Origin: Paenibacillus thiaminolyticus | GTDB taxonomy: Bacteria; Bacillota; Bacilli; Paenibacillales; Paenibacillaceae | NCBI RefSeq assembly: GCF_007066085.1 | Contig: NZ_CP041405.1 | Coordinates: forward strand, 4,047,001 to 4,111,000 | Length of the DNA stretch: 64,000 bases | Direction of reading: 5' to 3' | Shown: positions 63,713 through 64,000 of the stretch, piece after piece | How positions within the stretch are numbered: position 1 is the first letter of the stretch | Layout: each line of letters starts with the position of its first letter | The notes under the pieces: model-generated | What the model was told of the DNA's origin: nothing | The model's input: the letters and a program-made list of their open reading frames with translations, nothing else | Databases searched by the model: none | Position numbers and translations under genes: made by a program

Positions 63713-64000
63713 TCATCTGGCTCCGTTCCTGGATTCAGGGAGAAGCAGGGCGAGCAGGCGCAGCGCTCCTCTAAGCCTGACCGGTCTCCGCGTCTTCCGC
63801 ACGTAACGGTAATCGGTCAGTTCCACCCCTGCATCACGCCTCGCATAGGCAAAATCATCGTCCAACATCAGCCGGTACTCCCATACTCGCTTTTCCCAAG
63901 AAGGAATCCGCGCTGCCATGGAACTGTCTTCCACTGCCGGGTGAATATACGTCTCGACGATGCCTTCCGGCAGATCGTACAGCTTGCCGATCAGCATCCG
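63713..64000 (-). CDS. YdjC/ChbG-family deacetylase, 3' part (runs off the window)
   Basis: About 95 C-terminal residues: LPEGIVETYIHPAVEDSSMAARIPSWEKRVWEYRLMLDDDFAYARRDAGVELTDYRYVR, then a basic tail. The IHP and YRLMLDDDF segments match the C-terminal part of the YdjC/ChbG family. The start and catalytic N-terminus are outside the window, so I cannot tell whether it is intact. It is a second family member, 2.8 kb from the pseudogene at 60105. Confidence 0.8.
   Translation of the reverse strand, partial: RMLIGKLYDLPEGIVETYIHPAVEDSSMAARIPSWEKRVWEYRLMLDDDFAYARRDAGVELTDYRYVRKTRRPVRLRGALRLLALLLPESRNGAR

Overview
The window reads as a chromosome segment of a moderately GC-rich Firmicute, most probably Paenibacillus. 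Evidence for this is the SD-led GTG/TTG starts, a CUT1 sugar-uptake locus with an AraC/CACHE sensor, the cggR-gapA-pgk-tpiA-gpmI-eno order, secG-rnr-smpB-ssrA synteny, a YdjO-type cold protein and a ydjFGHI operon. The genus is inferred from gene content and order only.

Layout. 1-335: 5' part of clpP behind a promoter covered by CtsR heptads. 634-9640: a polysaccharide locus (two permeases, a binding lipoprotein, a membrane-bound AraC regulator and a heparinase II/III-like enzyme) with two CcpA (cre) sites. 9870-10716: tRNA-Arg and a paired SMR exporter. 11113-18724: the glycolytic regulon with a CggR promoter/operator and an eno terminator. 18851-22432: padR-HAAS-DUF4097 operon, pdxK, secG. 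22731-27580: rnr (its basic tail apparently broken by two frame changes), a cold-shock gene with a terminator-like leader, ydjO and mgtC. 27652-31831: an AT-richer block between two 20-bp direct repeats. It holds a two-component system and an exported Tiki/EreA-like protein, and the same 11-nt-phased box lies before both transcription units. 31963-33053: smpB and ssrA.

33021 to about 46470 is an accretion of mobile segments at the 3' end of ssrA. The first segment is an arsenic island (MarR, truncated GNAT, arsM, arsA, arsD, arsR, acr3, arsC) closed by a perfect 42-bp copy of the ssrA end. Further segments carry TetR/membrane-protein and TetR/ABC-exporter modules, a Doc/AbrB toxin-antitoxin pair and pseudogenes, with decayed ssrA pieces between them. 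No integrase is visible.

47164-50717 is a ydjFGHI-type membrane-stress operon (PspA, zinc-ribbon protein, TPM protein, SPFH protein). 51454-59994, all on the minus strand, is the least familiar locus: an ECF sigma factor, a possible membrane-bound anti-sigma, an ABC transporter, a small secreted protein under its own promoter and palindromic operator, a lipoprotein, and a second ABC transporter with a duplicated permease. It could be a secreted-peptide production/immunity or envelope-stress system. The end of the window holds a YdjC/ChbG-family pseudogene with a stop codon inside its metal motif, an amidohydrolase, an SRPBCC protein and the 3' end of another YdjC-family gene.
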